Origin: Desulfonatronovibrio sp.
Lineage (GTDB): Bacteria; Desulfobacterota; Desulfovibrionia; Desulfovibrionales; Desulfonatronovibrionaceae
DNA: 5,458 nt
Assembly: GCA_003558575.1 (NCBI GenBank)
Contig: PWPY01000108.1
Location: 1-5,458, forward strand
Direction: 5' to 3'
In this document: in pieces, positions 4,633-5,458 of the stretch
Position numbering within the stretch: the first letter of the stretch is position 1
Layout: each line of letters begins with the position of its first letter
The notes under the pieces: generated by a model
Databases searched by the model: none
What the model was told of the DNA's origin: nothing
The model's input: the letters and a program-made list of their open reading frames with translations, nothing else
Position numbers and translations under genes: made by a program

Positions 4633-5458
4633 TCAACCTGCAATCAGGGTGTTGCCAGTCATTAATTCTGGTTTGCTGATGCCCCATATGTCTAGAATAG
4701 TCGGGGCAATATCCGCAAGAACTCCCTCTTTGCCAAACCTTTGAGCCATTGTGGCGTCACTGCTGATAAGCATCAGAGGAACCGGATTAAGACTGTGAGA
4801 AGTTTTTACTTTGCCGTCTTCCCCCAGCATATCGTCTGCATTGCCATGATCCGCAGTAAGCAGAATATAGCCGCCTTTTTCTAACATAGCCTTCATCACC
4901 CTGCCCACGCACTCATCCACTGCGTGACAGGCCTTAATGGTAGCAGGAATGCTTCCTGTATGTCCCACCATGTCTAAGTTAGCAAAGTTGCAGACATAGA
5001 GATTAAAAGCATTGATGTTGATTTTCTCGACCAGGACGTCAGTGACCTCATAAACACTCATTTCAGGTTTAAGGTCATAAGTGGCCACATCTCTCGGTGA
5101 TGGCACAAGGATTCGATCTTCTCCTGGAAATGGAGTTTCCGATCCGCCGTTAAAAAAATAAGTAACGTGAGCGTATTTTTCTGTTTCTGCCAGGCGCAGC
5201 TGGGTAAGACCTCTGGAAGATATAACTTCCCCAAGAATATCTTTCATCTTCTCCGGAGGGAAAAGAACTGGAATGTCAAAATCCTTTTCATATCTGGTCA
5301 TAGTGACCATATGCACCCTGGGGAAAACAGCCCTTGGAAATTCTTTAAACTCAGGTTCAGAGAGCGCTCTGGTCAGCTGTCTGGCCCGGTCTGCCCTGAA
5401 GTTAAAAAAGATCACGCCGTCACCGTCTTTAATGCTTGCGCACGGGTTTCCGTGTTCG
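4633..5458 (-). CDS. gpmI: 2,3-bisphosphoglycerate-independent phosphoglycerate mutase, C-terminal half (5' part outside window)
   Basis: GpmI interconverts 3- and 2-phosphoglycerate in glycolysis and gluconeogenesis through a phosphoserine intermediate, using two Mn ions. The window holds the last 274 residues of a protein of about 510; the frame is open at the right edge (first full codon 5455-5457) and ends in TGA at 4633-4635. The substrate-binding stretch FFNFRADRARQLTRA is at fragment residues 17-31. The C-terminal metal ligands are all there: D162 and H166 (NLDMVGH), D203 and H204 (TADHGNAD) and H221 (TSHSLNPVP), equivalent to D403, H407, D444, H445 and H462 of the Geobacillus enzyme. 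The catalytic serine and the other N-terminal metal ligand lie beyond the window. It is followed by the zinc-ribbon gene, 37 bp downstream and likely in the same operon. No sign of damage is seen. Confidence 0.95.
   Translation of the reverse strand, partial: EHGNPCASIKDGDGVIFFNFRADRARQLTRALSEPEFKEFPRAVFPRVHMVTMTRYEKDFDIPVLFPPEKMKDILGEVISSRGLTQLRLAETEKYAHVTYFFNGGSETPFPGEDRILVPSPRDVATYDLKPEMSVYEVTDVLVEKININAFNLYVCNFANLDMVGHTGSIPATIKACHAVDECVGRVMKAMLEKGGYILLTADHGNADDMLGEDGKVKTSHSLNPVPLMLISSDATMAQRFGKEGVLADIAPTILDIWGISKPELMTGNTLIAG

Overview
The window looks like ordinary chromosome from a Gram-negative bacterium. An ADP-heptose epimerase gene (hldD) implies a heptose-containing LPS core, and a membrane-anchored M23 endopeptidase of the MepM/Csd3 type implies periplasmic murein remodelling. 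Gene style (moderate GC, strong AGGAGG-type ribosome sites, independent-type phosphoglycerate mutase) would suit a Desulfovibrionales-like member of the former Deltaproteobacteria. That placement is inference from general impression and is not proven by the sequence.

Layout. Positions 1-779 form a gene-poor flank with no intact, confidently recognised gene. It holds a reading frame broken by an in-frame TGA at the left edge (minus strand), a doubtful 60-codon ORF, a mosaic of palindromic REP-like repeats (383-556), an orphan C-terminus-like reading frame (526-714), and a series of hairpins ending in a good intrinsic terminator on the minus strand. Positions 780-959 encode tRNA-Lys(TTT) followed by tRNA-Glu(CTC), both on the minus strand, with their own consensus promoter at 978-1006 and the terminator at 679-712. 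Then come the M23 endopeptidase (1044-2480, minus) and a small cupin-fold protein of unknown role (2584-3114, minus). A 267-bp divergent intergenic region separates the cupin gene from hldD (plus, TTG start at 3382, stop at 4359). hldD converges with a 79-residue zinc-ribbon protein (4356-4595, minus), overlapping it tail to tail by 4 bp. The zinc-ribbon gene lies 37 bp downstream of gpmI, whose 5' part runs off the right edge.

Functionally the window mixes envelope biogenesis (M23 endopeptidase, HldD), glycolysis/gluconeogenesis (GpmI) and translation (two tRNAs). I see no convincing new multi-gene system. The points most worth a second look are the left 780 bp (broken frame with a hairpin just after its TGA, nested repeats with mutually exclusive pairings, remnants next to a tRNA 3' end), the uncharacterised cupin gene opposite hldD, and the zinc-ribbon gene paired with gpmI.
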